The notes: generated by a model from the letters alone, not told the origin. Shown: positions 1-17,696, numbered from the stretch's first letter. The stretch is DNA of 64,000 nucleotides from Acanthochlamys bracteata (GCA_019914995.1 CM034127.1:7874001-7938000), one strand, 5' to 3'. Made by a program: numbers and translations.

Positions 1-3000
1 TTTGTTAGCATAAAGCCAGCTAAATCTAGCCAATATAGGGACTTTTAATCTTCCTTTTCGATGGTTGTACAAGCATGCAAAGCATGTAAAAGTAGTTGGC
101 TACATTTGCCTTCATCTTATTCCTTATACACCCAGTAACCTGTATGATGTATCTAATTTTGGATGAATGAATGAGTTGAGAAGAAGAATTTCTATCCTCG
201 TTCTATTTAAAATTATTATCTTTCACTAAGCCTTTTAGCTTTTATAGCTATTTACATGTTTTGGTTTAATGCAGATTTAACTGTTTTGGATTCTATAGAA
301 CTGTTTAGCATGCGCTAAAATATACAAAATAGTAATTCAAAAGGCTATCTATGGTAAGCTTAACAGTATGCTTACTTGAGGAATTGATGCAAAATCTATA
401 TATCAACACAAGCATATAACCCATGCTGTCTCAAACTATCGATAAATAGAATAGAATATCTAACTAATAAAGAATCACAAATTACTTTTAACTTGCAAGG
501 AGTTGAACAAACCCAGAATAGTTGCAAAAAGTAATGGAAGTTATCCAATGAAGGAGGAAAAGAGCTTTAAAGATGTGGCCCTTCACATTATTGACATAAG
601 ATTAGATAACTATTCTCACCTAAATGATCCAAGTCGAGCTGTTGTATAAGTAGCTTGTCTTAGCAAACCCGCCGATAATCCCTGCTTAAGAAACTAATTA
701 GGTAAACGGGCAGATCTTTTCTTTAAAATGAAGTAAAATGGAACAGAAGTGCTAATCAACATGCTCTTTCTGAAGTAGGCTTTCCTTTTGTTAGGAATTA
801 TTGTACAGGTGTGTATAGAAACTTCCGTAGAGTTTAGTTTAAACTATGGGCATTGTTGCAAGGTAAAGAAGAAACTGATCTACAAACTTACTCAAAAACA
901 AGTTAGCTTTCACAACTTGAGAAGAATCCGTACCATAAGCTGTAATTAGAAAGATGTTTTTTTGGAGACCTCTAAAGTAATGCAACCCTTGATTTCCATT
1001 TTAATTAGAATACTGTCGTTCGGAAAATTGATATACAAATTTACCTTTAAATGCGAACAAAAGTTAGGAATTTTCAACAAGTATAAGGCTTCACCAGACC
1101 AAGGTAGCTGGCTTACGTTCTCATAATAATGCAGGAAATACAGGATCTTTATTACCTATAGGTTTTTTCATGTTCAAATACCTCCTAAGCATTTGTGTGT
1201 GAATGAGTAAGGGGATGTTTGGCATTGCATTCCGTGACTTACTTCATCTCCTTTTCAACTTCTCATTTCCCAAGAAGCCTTCTACAGTAATCTATAAATT
1301 TGTTAGCAAATTTGGAAGGTATGGGAAAATTGTACGTCATAGAATCATTATATATATAATTTTTTTAAACCAAAGAATGGCAAGCTCGTTTCCCAAAAAC
1401 CCACAAAAGCTCCTTTTCTCCAAAAGCTCTTTTTAAGCAATCCCAAACGACCCCTAAAAGGAAGTAAGAATACACTAACTAAATGCGAAATTGTTGATTG
1501 TTATTCAATCATAGGAAAATTGCAAAAAGAGTACTAATTTTGGACACGTTGTCTTATATTAAAAGTATTATAAGTGAAAGAATCCCATAAAATAGGTTGT
1601 GAGGAAAATATGACGCCAAATAGCATGATAAAATGTTGATGAAGTTTGTATTAGGAGAGCAGTTTTATTCTTATGAAAGTTCTAGCTATAGAGAGTTTTA
1701 TATATTAGGTAAGCTTGTTTAGTTAGAAATTTCATTTGCTATGGACTCTACTTATCAAGAACTTTTAAGAGGTAGAAGTACTCACATTTTCAGAGAACAT
1801 TGGTTGAATGTCTACAAATATATGTATAGCTATTATTAGTAATACAGAAGTTTTGATGATTTGATTAACAGATTTATGAACTGATTATGTGGTGTTCTTC
1901 CTTCTCTTTCTAATATTCTTTCACTCGTTCTTCCTCTTTTGACTTGGTTTCATCTGCTTTTCTATCATCTTTCTATCCTGTACACTTCAATCAACTTTAT
2001 GTGTTTCAGGAAGAGGAAAAGTCTTAACAAATTTGTTTAAAAGGGCTACAAAACTTAAGTTATAAAGTTCACCAACTTTCTTAAAACATGTAAAAATTGA
2101 CATTTAAGTTGTACCAAAACACAAACTTCATTCTTAAAGACCAATTTGGATTGACAAGGATCCTTATATAATCCAATAATATCAATCTTTCGCTGACCAT
2201 ATCATACTAAATTTGTACATGCTTTAATCTGCAATTCAGAAAACGACTTTTCAAGCTAGTGCATTACATTGTTTTAGCTCATTAAAGCAAATGACAGTCC
2301 ATTCCTCAATGTTAACCAAGAATGAGAAAATGACATCAAGAGAGCATCTAGTAAGAGTTACTTAATTCAATTGATATTTGTATGGCGTTTGATGTGATTT
2401 AAAAGTCCCCAGAAAATACAGGAAGGAAGACTTCATACTTAAACCCAATTTTTAAAAAAAAAAATTTTGTAAGTAGGTTGCTTTCATAAAATTGGAATGA
2501 TGAAATATAGACAACATTCTGTGCAAAATGATCATATAATTGTGGGTAGAAAATTGCATTCATTCAAAATAAACTTTACTCAATCTTTTGAAATAAATCA
2601 ATCAGCACATCCAAATAAGAAAACTATCTGGCATTTATAAAAGAACTTACTCCATCTCTAGCCTACAACCATAAGGTCGCCTGTAAAGCATTCAAAATTC
2701 ATGAAAATCAAGGCTAACTGGTTTAATAAGCAATACATGAATCAATATAATCTCTTGGTCATCACTCTGTTTGGCAAATTCTGCTTGGCAACCAATTCTA
2801 GTAGATAATATACAAAAATAGATAGGAAAAAATATCTCAATTCCGAAAACAGTTCAATATCTTTAAAAGATGTTATATAGATACTAATTTCAGCAACTGA
2901 GTGTATTGCTTGGTACTAACTACAACAGTAAGAAAATCATAATTGAGACAAGCACCAAAGGGTCATCACAAACTACATGGCAAGACATTAGTCGTGAAAC

Positions 3001-4384
3001 CAGTGAAAAGAGTTACTTCTAAAACTACCAGTGTATCACCATGATAAATCTCAGGAGGACAGAAATGATGACACGACAAAAGAAACAAACCTTGTAAAAT
3101 GCCCGCATACCCTCATTGGCAAGCATGGTTTTTGTGACACTAATGGCTGAACCTTGCCCCAGCTGAATGCGAACCTGCAAAACCAAATACAAAATATTAT
3201 CTATTAGCACTGCAAAATCAAACTTCCAAATCGAGTCTCAATAACAGCCAATTGCCAATGATATTCATTTCAAGGGATGAACTAGGCATTTTCATAATTT
3301 CTAGAAATGACTACTTTAATTTTTAAAAAACCATCTGCAAGCTAAACCTTGTTCTGGATTCATTTCTCATACCTAACCAGGTACTTCAGAATTAATCAAC
3401 TACCGCTGAACATCCACATGATGGACTCTGTTTCGGAAAGCCATTTGAAGTAATTACTTATCAAAAGAATGCATCTAACCAACTACTGTTATTAGATACA
3501 CAAAAGCTGAACCCAAAACAAGTAACTGCTCACTCTGACCTCACCAGTCTACCTCAGATCTGAACTACTATCTAACAAGAACCAATAGAAACACTTATGC
3601 AATCAAAATCAAAATTGCATTTCTACCAAAACAGTAAAATCAAGATAAAAGCCTTCACAAACAAGATAGTACAGGAATAATCAACAACTTCCTATCTTTA
3701 TTCGATCTGATCTTTTCTCATTCAAAAAGTTTATAAGACATTAATTAGAAGCATTTTCTTGTTTGCCTAAAGCGAAAAAGCATCAAGTTCAATGTAAAAC
3801 ACATTTGTGTGTAGCCAAAATTAACAGAAGCACGATCTGCTTCTCAGATCTGAAGATCCACAAAGGTAACAAATCTTCAGGGCTCAAAACTAAAATAACA
3901 CAGCATCCTACTTAGAAATGAGTAACAATAACCGAAAAACTTAGTTAGCTACTTAAAAACGAGCATCTGAGAAGTGAACACAGAAGTTTGAAACTGAACC
4001 ACCCGGTGCTTCTTCTGAACATTAACTACTAAAATCATCATAGGAAGATAAAAACTGTAACATAATCAGCCCAGCAAGAGAAATTTGGGGCAACATAAAA
4101 ACTCCACTTCAAATTCCGCAAACCAATTCTGGTCCTCCGATCCAAGTCCGCCAAAAAAAAAAAAAAGGAAAACATTTGCAAAGAAAAAGGGCAAGCCAAT
4201 CAGGGAGATTCCCAAGTAAGATTTTGAATGGTAGGAAAAAAAGAATTACCTTGACCATATCAACTGGCTGGATAACACAGGTAGCGAGCATGCCTGAAGC
4301 TCCGCCATTAACGAAGGGCTTGACAGTGTTCCAAACACCAGCGGTAGCCGCCTGAGTCTTGAGCTTTCCCTCTGCCGCCGCCAT
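1..4384 (-). CDS. DTC: Mitochondrial dicarboxylate/tricarboxylate carrier, 5' part (runs off the left edge)
   Basis: Member of the mitochondrial carrier family (SLC25). DTC proteins exchange 2-oxoglutarate, malate and other di- and tricarboxylates across the inner mitochondrial membrane. Three coding exons are visible: 4250-4384 (45 codons from the ATG), 3091-3174 (28 codons) and 620-681, all with GT-AG borders and matching phases (0, 0, 2). Exon 1 holds the first transmembrane helix (TVKPFVNGGASGMLATCVIQ) and the first carrier signature P-x-D-x-x-K (QPVDMVK, residues 39-45). Exon 2 begins VRIQLGQGSA and ends AFYK. Exon 3 is GLSAGLLRQATYTTARLGSF. This word order is diagnostic of plant DTC. 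About 35% of a protein of roughly 300 aa is present; the other carrier repeats must lie left of base 1, because no further exon is seen in 1-619. Intron 2 (682-3090) contains a MITE at 1,211-1,454. The ATG was chosen because it starts the only open N-terminal frame and gives the usual short leader. Confidence 0.93.
1211..1454. mobile_element. hAT-like MITE in DTC intron 2
   Basis: A 244-bp element with imperfect terminal inverted repeats: left GGGGATGTTTGGCATTGC, right (reverse complement) GGGGTCGTTTGGGATTGC, 15 of 18 identical. The interior is AT-rich with a central TATATATATA core, and there is an AAAAGCTCCTTTT motif near the right end. Related copies with the same ends lie at 31,097-31,356, at 17,155-19,783 (interrupted) and at about 53,651-53,892. 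No clear target-site duplication was found, so the hAT assignment rests on the TIR style only. The reading frame through it has no coding character. Confidence 0.7.
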
Positions 4385-7300
4385 CTCTTCTCCGTTGCTT
4401 CCTCAACAAAAACACCAATCTGAAAGAAAGAGGAAGCGGAGAAGACTAGGGAATCAATCTACGGAAGCGAAGAAAAGGGCCTAGTAGTCCTGCTAGCTTC
4501 TTTTCCCTTTCCTGGTCTAAGTTCATTAGCCGGAATACTTCTAAATAAAATTTTTTTATAATAAAAAATATTTTTATTTTTTTAACTAAAATTTATTTTT
4601 AATTTTTAGAAAAATAATAAAAATATATAATAAAAATATTACCTTATAAAATTTTTTTATATTTTTTAAATAAATATTTGAAATATTTACTAAACATATA
4701 TTAAAATATATGAAATAAAAAATAAAAATTTTTTTTCTTGGTAAATCAAACGCACTAATGAATGAACGGAACGAAACAGACCAAGGCCAGAACTTAAACA
4801 ACAAAGAACTGTGGGAGATTTTTGGCATCCAAAAACTCTCACGTTTATTTATAAATTTTTTATAATATTTTATAATTTTTAAACATTTTAAATAATATAA
4901 GTAAATTATATATTATATAATTTTTATACATTTAATTTTTATTTTTAAAATAAAAAAACAAATTTATTTTAAAAAATTTTCGAAATACTTTTCACTCAAA
5001 ATATATTTATTATCATAAGTAATTTTAAACATTCAAAAATTTCTCACATTTTTTTATAAATTTTTTATAATATTTTTATATCTTTTTAATATTAAAAATA
5101 TGAATAAATTTTACATTATATATTATAATTTTTATTTTTTAAATAAAAATTAAATATATTTTAAAAAATAATTTTTTTCTAAAAAATTTGCTATCATAAA
5201 TATTTGTAACGGACCTTCCTCCTCATGCTTATAATACGGGCTCATGATTTCCATTTTGATATATATATTTTTTTAAAGCTCAGTTTAGCTGTGAGTTAAG
5301 CATAAAGAAATTGAGGGATTGTGATCACGACGACCGATTATTTATTAATTATTACTAGTGCACAAAAAATAATAAAACGAGGGAGTTATTCTTTTTATCT
5401 AAAACGATAAAGCAATATTTCCCTTAGCACGTTCTAGTCATGATCATGTGGAGTTTCGCAAGATCTCGTTCACCAAAATTTTGAATTTACTTATTATTGA
5501 AAAGAAAAATTATTGTCGTAGTTGAAGTAGGGCGCTTTCAGAGGCTATTAGGAACTAGTTTTGCACCTATCTTTAATTTTTTTAAGACAAGTTAATATTC
5601 TTAGGTAAGAAAATTTACTAAAATTAGAACTCAAATATCAGCGTTATATAACCTGATTAGACTTCATTCGGCTACAAATTTATGCCAGATAAAAGACGAT
5701 TTGTTGCTGGTGGAGTAAATTCAGTTTCTGAAGTACGAATTCACGAGGGACACATGCTGGTGGATCTGATCAGAAGTTGTTGGACGAAAAGAGGATAATA
5801 ATAATAGTAATCATCATAATATTTGTCGAGCAAAATAACAAAAATGTGAAAATATTATATATTTAACCTTTTTAATTTTTTATTTTATAAAATTTTATAA
5901 AAGTATACAGAATTTTTTTTAAAAATTTAGATCGTAAAATTCAATTAATATTAATTTTAGTCAAAACTATTTAAAAATTTTTAAATACTTTTTATTTATA
6001 ACAAATAATTTTTAAAATAATTTTTTAAAAATATTTAACCTAAGATTTCACACTACCAGCGCAGATTGAGTGAACCAGAGATGGTGTGCCCAATAGTAAC
6101 GTAAACTGCAGGACCGCACTGTAGGTATGCTTCACAACCGTCGAATGAAGTGGCGGAGGTTCAAATGTTTCATGCTGTCTTTGATGAGATGGGATGGGAC
6201 CCACATGACGAATCATGCGGTGCGGCGCAGCAAAGAAAACGCTTTGGCGTATCATGGAGTTAGTTATCAAATTAAATATTTTTAAAATAAAAATATTTTT
6301 ATTTTTTAAAAAATTAAATATTTTTAAAATAAAAAATAAAATGTTTTTATTTTCAATAAAAATAAAAAAAATTATTATATAAAACTTTTTATATTTTTAA
6401 AATTTTAAATAAATATTTTAAAAACTTATAAAATATATATTAAAAAATTAAAAATTAAAAATTAAAAATTTTATTTTTTTGATAAACCAAATTAAACAGC
6501 CCCTTCATACTTGTCGCTGATTTGACAATGAAAATGCGCTTTGTGATTTTGTAGGTAAGAAGGCGTTATGGTGGAGGTAGATGCAACGCTTTTGTGGGGA
6601 ACAGGACAGGCCAAATTGGCCAATAGGTGGTGCAAGTGGTACACAGGACATAAAACTATTAACACAAAAGTAAAGAAAAATAACAAAATAGCAAAATAGA
6701 AAAGAAAAGAAAACTACATATAAAGAAAAAACACAAAGAAGATATCAATGGATTGGTTGGCTTGGGTGAAATAGTTCTACTATTATTTTTAAACCAGTTA
6801 AATTTTATTTCTAGATATTAGATTATCCAATAAATCTTGTCCAAATCATGTTTGTAGGAGATCCAATAAATCTTATCTAATTTTATCAGATTTTAACGTG
6901 CAGCATTAGTTTTTTCACCGTGCACATTTTTAACTCATTATATGGACTCATACAGATATATCAAGTTCTCGTATAGTCTAATTCAAGTTTTGATTTTCAT
7001 ATAAAATATCTAATTTCAATTTCATGTTTACATGTCACATAACAATAACGATTTGCCGTCGTTTTAGCCTAGTCTTCAAGTTGTCATCAGCCGATTGATT
7101 CATTCAAAGATTTGAACATATTTTGTTTTAATAGCTCACCATAACTCTCATTTAATTTTTTTATTTATTTTAACATGATATGCGTCATTATATGTATACA
7201 TGATTATGAGCCCATATACTAAACAACAAATACACATACATTAAAAAGTATTGATCTCATTCCAATATTCACCAATAAATATTACCGAACTACACTTATC

Positions 7301-9226
7301 GACTATGCTTTAATATACATGTTAACTTACATATTAATCTTATGAGAGATTTGAACGGGTGGAGGTAATCTATCAAATTCTGCGAAGAAAATCTTATCAT
7401 GTGAAATATAATGGATTACTTATTGTGTATTCCTGAGCCATGACAAAAGAGTTGGAAAAGCACGAAAAAATTTCTCTTCCAATCGGTGAAGACGTAGGTG
7501 AGAGTCGATCTCCAGAAATGAAAAACTGTTTACAAGTTTCAACACAGTAGATATATGAAAGCTAGAAAGTCGATCTATTACGCCACACGAGATGAGAGAA
7601 ATAGAAATTAAGGAATTAATTTTTGAAATAGTAATCACAGATTATCCTATCTTGAGGTGGAAAAAGTGTTTGTTCTCAAGGATATCGAAGTTGTAAAATT
7701 TCGAGGCATGATGTATACCGTTGAATAGCAATCATACGATCAAGATCTAGACACTGCAACGTAGCACACATTAGCGGTGATGCCTCTATCATGAGGCATA
7801 TACACATATGTATATATACATACATGTAAACATCTAGCATGGAATTATACACATATGAAAACTCATCTAGCATGAAATTATATAGCCTTGCTCAAACCGA
7901 GATCTGCATTACAGGTATAGATAAAGTAGTTAGGAACCTACGATAGAAGTAAAGAGTTCGACAAATTTATTTGGTTCATGTAAGCAAGTTTAAGTTTAGA
8001 TTATCATATTTAATTTAAACTATCATGAATTTCTTATCTTGTCTAGATAATAATTAATTAAAATTTATACGAATTAAATCGTTAATTATTACTCATCATA
8101 TTTAATAATAGAATCAAATTTAGATTATTTATTTAATATCAAAATTATTAAATTTCTTTTCTACCGTTTCAAGTGTAAGCAAAATTATAAAATCAATTAA
8201 TAATAAAATATTATAAAGTAATTTTAAATGATCTCGAACGTGTTAAGTGAAAGTATGAAAAATTTTTATTGTAATCCTTGATAATTAAAATATAACTAAG
8301 ATAATGGCATATTAAAGCCAATAATTTTTTTCTTTTTTTTCTTTTATTTTAAATCTTAAATCATGAATTCTCCATCTGATAGTATAAATATTCTTTTGAA
8401 TAACGGCTATATAAAAACCACAATATTTTTTCATAGAAAACGTGGCATACTAGATTTACTTATACTTTGTTGAAATAAATTTTAACTCTTATACTTTTTA
8501 AAAGGAAAAAATTGAAATAATTTTGTCATCTTATGTAATTAAACTAATTAAAATTAATTATAAGAGAGTGAATTGTAAGTGTAAAAGTATTTTGTAATAT
8601 TCTTTTTGTTCTAGAAACCACCGCAATAAACTATAAATTAATTGGAGTAAAAAAAATATTTCTCCTAATAATTTCTAAGAGATAATTAATTAAAAATTAA
8701 AAACCACTTAATCATCATGCCCCTTTTACTTAAAATTAACAATACAATCATTAGTTTCTTTAACCCCCTTTGTAGAAATCAATGCGTTTACCATCTCTCA
8801 TCTTCCTGTAATGGTTATTATCTCAACACTTACAAGCCCACTAATCATATTAACAACATTCTAGGTGTCTTTTTTTTTGTTTTATAAGTAAATTTTTTAC
8901 AAATGAGTTTTTAAAAATAAATTATTAAAAATAATATTAATAGAATAGTGTATTTTTTTATTTAAAAAATAAGTTAAAATATTTTTATATTTATTTTAAT
9001 AAATAAGCTAAACCTAATTTTTAATAAAAAAAAGTGATTATTTTTTATTAGAAGAGAAGTTACTTCTGAGCGCGCAACGGTGCACGACGAAGAAGAACAA
9101 ATAGCAAGTTTTTCACCCACTCGCGCCACCCATGCGTGGAGCTCTCTCCTCTTTCTGTGATTCACTTATAACATTGCAGCAAAGCCACAGAAGAAGAAGA
9201 AACAAAGATTAGTTTGAATTAAAAGA
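4385..9226. other. Intergenic, AT-rich, no gene recognised
   Basis: Region between the DTC start and the USP-kinase fragment. The first ~130 bp should hold the DTC 5' UTR and promoter; no convincing TATA box was picked out. Most of the rest is very AT-rich. The blocks at about 4,540-4,760, 4,850-5,210, 5,840-6,030 and 6,260-6,500 are runs of A/T homopolymers resembling eroded AT-rich MITEs. The 6,260-6,500 block ends in a GATAAACCAAATTAAACAGCCCC-type terminus. Short reading frames at 6,040-6,270, 6,492-6,686 and 7,420-7,873 have no recognisable domain and are not called as genes. Confidence 0.6.
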
Positions 9227-9481
9227 ATGAGAGTAACGAACAACAATCAGAAACTGGCAATGGAGTCGCAGCAGAGAATAGAAAGGGAAGAAGAAAAGTT
9301 TGAAAGGAATACTATTGTTCTTGGAGTTAGAATGGATTTGGAGTGCAAAGAGTTATTAACTTGGGCTCTTGTTAAAGTTGCTACCGCCGGTGATCGTGTT
9401 ATTGCTCTTCAGGTTGTCCTGCTACCGGCGCCGGTGAGTGAGATCGCGTCTTACCCGTTTGAGATTTTGATCTCCACATAG
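9227..9481 (+). pseudogene. N-terminal fragment of a USP-domain receptor-like cytoplasmic kinase
   Basis: An 84-codon frame whose residues about 28-61 (NTIVLGVRMD, ELLTWALVKVA, GDRVIALQV) match the start of the universal-stress-protein-like (adenine nucleotide alpha hydrolase) domain that opens a family of plant cytoplasmic kinases (Arabidopsis At1g21590/At1g77280 type). The family protein continues for several hundred residues, with the rest of the USP domain and a kinase domain. Here similarity stops after VIALQV and the frame ends 23 codons later. No later exon was recognised before the tubulin gene at 10,445. A 14-base A run follows at about 9,602. The break falls at a CAG|GTTGTC sequence that could be a donor, so an abandoned first exon is possible. 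Either ATG (9,227 or 9,260) could be the start. It is most likely a relic, less likely a short expressed gene. Confidence 0.5.
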
Positions 9482-10444
9482 TTTCCAGCCATATAACCCA
9501 TCTGTCTATCGAATTGCCTCTCTAGTTCCTTCTCATCCACCATCACTGCCGGCGTAGCATCACCTCTAATTGTAATCAGTCAATGTAGATTATATAATTT
9601 AGAAAAAAAAAAAAAGAAACAATGATTGATTTGTTTTGTGGTTGTTTCATGATTTAGACTTTACGATTTGTTGTATATACTTTAGTCATAGTTGCTTCGG
9701 TGGGTATTTTGCCTTAACAGCAGGAGGATTTTCTTATGGTCGCTATTAGCACTGTCAACGACTGAAGTGTATTTAGTTGTCGCTGTTGCTCTCGAGTCGC
9801 TATGTAGCGACTGCTAATTCTCTCTTTATTAATTAATTATTTATTTGGTTAACTCGTAAGTTTCAAAATTTTACTTTTTTTTCCGTTCGGTTTGGTTTCT
9901 ATGAAAAATGGGAGATGTCTAACTTTCATAAATTTATTACCTTTTAAGTAAAATGCTGATGCATCAGTTTTCAAGTTCTCCTAGATATTTATACAAGCCA
10001 TTTACAGACACTGTTGTAGACTTGTAGAGTGTTTGAGCAATAAATAAAGATTGAATTGAAACTTCATTTGCATTATTCTTCTTAGCATTATTTTTTTTTG
10101 TGGGTGAATGATATCATTCTTTACATTAAAAACAAAAAAACACTGGCAAGAAAAGAGCTTTAGCTTACTTGTTTAATTCGTTGTTGTAGTTTACTAATTT
10201 ATTGTTGTTGTTGTTGTGGTTGGTTTTTTATCCAAATACTATTCCAATCATGGAAGTGGCGGGTAAACCCCACCAAGGACGGTCGACAACATACAAGCTT
10301 AGCTAAGATCTTTCTCTTTTTTCTCTTCCATTCCAATCATCCATCTCCAACAAGTCTCTTTCTTATCTCTCCTTCCTAAGTCCTAACTCTGGAATTTGTT
10401 TTAGAATAAAGAAAGGACAAGCACCAGCAGCTTAGAGTAGAGGG

Positions 10445-13406
<2,962 letters not shown>

Positions 13407-15659
13407 GCTAAGTTTGCTGCATGCTTTCCAGTTATCATGATACTTTTTCCTTTATATTACGTGCATAATAGTATGAGTTCTGTGATTTACTCAACGTTAT
13501 TATCACTACAGATATTGTGTGAAAGACCTTCACCTTTGTGGTTCGGTGGTGTTTAATGGTAATAAATGTCATTAAGGTTGATTTTCTTGGTAATTGATAA
13601 TTCTTCAGGCGGTGCTTCAACAAAGAAATCGAATTATCGAATGGAAGGTTTCACTACAAATGCGAAATTCTTTTACAGAACCAGGATGGATAGCTTGGAC
13701 ATTCCGGATCATGGCCTGAGTAACTTAAGACCTGTTTGGTTGCACTTTAGTTTCAGTTCCCGTTTTCGCCTTTGGCTCTCTGAAAAACAAATTTTGGAAA
13801 CGTGTTTGTTTATGGCTTTTTTTTTATTTATTTATTTTGTTATTTTGGGAAAAACTGACGAACAGTTTTGAGAACTTGTGGAAACCAATAATTATTTTCA
13901 AAATATCTACTCAGAACATCAGAATAAACCAACAGTAAAATGTCAATTGTGATAACCGGAGCTTCGGTTAATTGCTGGAATCCGGAAGTCCGGCGAGCTG
14001 ATGAAAGCGACGGTAATGATGCTACAGCATGACAATGGTCGCTAGAACTCCAGCGAGATCATTTGAGCTCTAGCAATTTCCTTGAGATAAAATCCTAGTG
14101 TTTGTTATAGTTGTTTTTAGAAATTTCAAATCACTTGAAGAGAGCCCCGTCCAAGTTTATAGTTTAGTTTTAATTAGAAACACATTTGTTCGATTTCATC
14201 GTATTCTGATTTAATCTTGAAACGAAGTTATTTATTTAATTTAGATCTCTAAAATTAAGAGTACGTTTTAAAGTGTTTATAAACTAATTTTTTTAAATAA
14301 ATAGTATTTTTTTAAAAATTTCTGAGATTGACTTTTTTATTTAAAAAAATAATAAACTTAAATATATATATATATATATATAATTTTTTATATACTTTAA
14401 TTATATATATATATTTAATTGTAAAAAATTATTATAAAAAAATATGCTTGTTTATTTGAAACGATAAGTATTTAATAAGTTCATCTAAATATTTCATAAA
14501 TCAGGTGTCCTGTTTAACAACACTTGTAGCCTTTGCTTATTTAATTTTGGTTTTGTAATTTGACAAGTACAACATAAAGAATCGTAATTTTGCTTTGTGT
14601 ATCTTTCTTTTTGCTGTTATGATATTCTTCGATTTTCATCTAAATTGTCCAGGTTCCTACCATCCACAACAATGATTCTTCATCTCCCATTCAATAATTT
14701 TTTCATCCTGCTACTATTTAAGCCATCTTCAGGCTTCTACTATTAATCATTGTCACGCATAGTTCCAAATAGATGAGATGTTCGTTTCCAACCCTATCCC
14801 TCCCAATCTGCAAATATTGCGGATATATTCATACTAGAGTTTATAATTCGGTTAAACACCCCGACCTCTGCTTGAACCAGAAATGTCCAATGAACGGGTT
14901 TACGGACACCGCTTGAACCAGCAGCACCTATTGAATGAAGGTTTCAATTCCATCTATCCAGGAGCAATTCTGCAATTGCTTGCTTATATCAATCAAAGGA
15001 TGCAAGTTGAAGTTTGCATCTTTTTGAAAATTTAAAAACTTCGGGGAAGTGTTACAACGATACCGTCATATAACAACATAGTTTGCATGCCTTTTGTAAA
15101 TCTCCGAGCATCATAAGACATTTTTCCTAAATATCCATTTGAAAAACTTCCGAAGCAGATCAACCTCATGCACACAATCCAACCTTTACAAGACAGAAAT
15201 AAAGATAAAAAGAAGGCATCATTGAACCGAAGCAACAACAAGAATAATCATTAATATCAACAACCAATGCGCTCCTCGTCTGTCAAATACAATTGCACCA
15301 ATACCCAAAATTTGGACCCAAAAACATCAAGCTAATTTTTCACAACTACCAAAAATTTTACACGATTTTCAAGTCCAGCCCTTGCATTCTAAAAACTAAC
15401 ACAGTCCTGATACAGCAATTACACTCTTCTGTGCGCTCTTAGGATGAAGCAGTGAAAATAAATATGCGTTTCCATATAAATATTATACACCATCTACACC
15501 AAGACCATAAACCAACCAATATCTCACTGTCAAGCACCCTCAACAAATCGATGGACCTTACGACAGCAGGGAAGTGAATGATACGCAAAGAATGGGGAAT
15601 CCAACGAACAAACAAGAAATGTAGTGGTTTGGGTCAAAACCAGTAGAATATGAAACCTA
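13407..15659. other. Convergent intergenic region (tubulin and importin 3' ends)
   Basis: Contains the tubulin 3' UTR on the left and, at the right, the importin 3' UTR on the minus strand, perhaps from about 15,000. A (TA)11-type tract lies at about 14,360-14,382 inside an AT-rich block (14,260-14,500) resembling an eroded MITE. The open frames at 13,566-13,871 and 15,032-15,241 have no family resemblance and are not called. Confidence 0.6.
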
Positions 15660-17657
15660 CTATGAGGACAAAACAGACTGCAACGCAAGCTGCTGCTGAG
15701 GCTGCAATGCAGACCAGGTTGAGGCGAGAACAGATGGCGGCAATGTCTGCTGAAGCTGCCTCAACAGGTTGATCATCCTGCTAGCTGTTTGTTCTGTAGC
15801 TAAATCCTTACCTGCACATATCACCTACAAAAACACATGTACTGATGCTCAAGACACGAAAAAGAAATATATTATGTCTTGATAGTTACAGTATTGAAGT
15901 GTAGATCTACATTTAACTGAACATAGTCACATGGCATTAAGACAAATTTCAAAAGTTAAACTGGATCAACAATGTATAATGGTCGAATTCACAAGGCTCA
16001 CAATGCTGATAGTTAATAACAACAGCCTATCCGATACTATAGTAGCTTGTTATACACTATAGTGGGTCATCATTGCCCAACTTTCCAAACCAATAAGGAG
16101 AGAAACCGTAAGATAGGATCATGAGCCCGAAGGTTACATGCACTCAAACCAAATTGATGATACCTACAAGTATCTTTCCTGATGTATTGCTTGGTCAATC
16201 CAAGAGCCTACTGATAAATGAAAGATTCTGGAAGAAGATAAATCGGACAGTATTGCTTGGTCATTCCAACTCCTAGACATGATGTTACCATTATTAAAAA
16301 TATAAAGGCAGCAATTGGAAAACTAACATAGAGACAAATATACCCAACAAAGTGCATTCCTAAAAATTTTGAAGTCACCAGTAACATTTTAGAGCAATGG
16401 AAATTCTCATATATGGTTGGCATAGCATTCAGGAAATCTCTAAAGGTAACAAATTCCATTCACAGTTCTTACTGAAGTGGGACGAGATAACATATAATTT
16501 CACCAAGTATCAGAAGAAATTACATCAATACTTGGTTAAAAAACCCTAGACCAGTATAATATTCACATACCTTAGGCACAAGCAGCATAATGTGTTTTTA
16601 AAGAAGTTTTATTACCTCAGCAAAAATAGAAACAACCTTGGGGAGATATTGGTTGTTTGGACCCAACAGATCTGGATCAGACCTGTCCGTATTCACATGC
16701 CATTATACAGCCACATTAATTAAGGAGAGCACCAAAGGTACGTAACTGTGACCAACAGCGCCCAAAATTACCTCTCAACCATAGAACAAAGTTGATCATG
16801 TACAACTTTGGCCTCAATCAAATCACTCTTTATAGGTAAGCAGCTTAGCCAGGCAGGAATTACCTGCAAACGCAAACAAAAATGTGCATATTTAATGGTT
16901 GCATGTGTCACATGCAGCATTTTTATAAGAAATTAATATCTTTGTAGGAGAGAGCAAATACTCTATACTTGTATGATTTTAACTGAAAAAGCGCATTGGA
17001 CATAAAAAAGATGGATATCTTGCAGATGAAATGTTAGTCGATCTTAAATTTGGTTTTTAACTTCTGCATTAACTGCATCAGTTTTGCCTTAAGCTGAATG
17101 GTTGTTACATAAGGCAACCTCAATAACTTACAACTAACGGAAAGGATGACAGTTGGGTTGTTTGGGATTGCCTTCTCAAAACGCACCCCAACTTGTCCAA
17201 CTTAAAAAATAAATAATAAATAAATAAAATCTAGTGTTTTAGAAATTTTTTTATAATTTAGAAAGCATGGATGAATTATACATATGTATATGTATATATA
17301 GGGGCACTCCCTTCCCTGTTTATAGCCGGAGTGACTTCCAAATTCAATCTCCACAGTTCGATATGAAGAACTATGAATTAAAAACCTATCCATAAAATTT
17401 TAACTCAATCGGACTACGAATTCACATCCATCCGATCATTTGATCAAGATTACAGAAAGTAAGAAAACTTAAAAATATATATATTATATCATTTATGTCA
17501 TCTTGATCAAGTAACCAGATGGAAATAAATTCGTGATCAAATTGAGCTAAAATTTTATGTGTAGGTTTCTAACTCATAATTCTTCATATCCAACGATAGA
17601 GATTGAATTTGAAAGTTTCCCCGACCATAAACCGAAGAAAAAGTGCCTCTATCTCTC

Positions 17658-17696
<39 letters not shown>

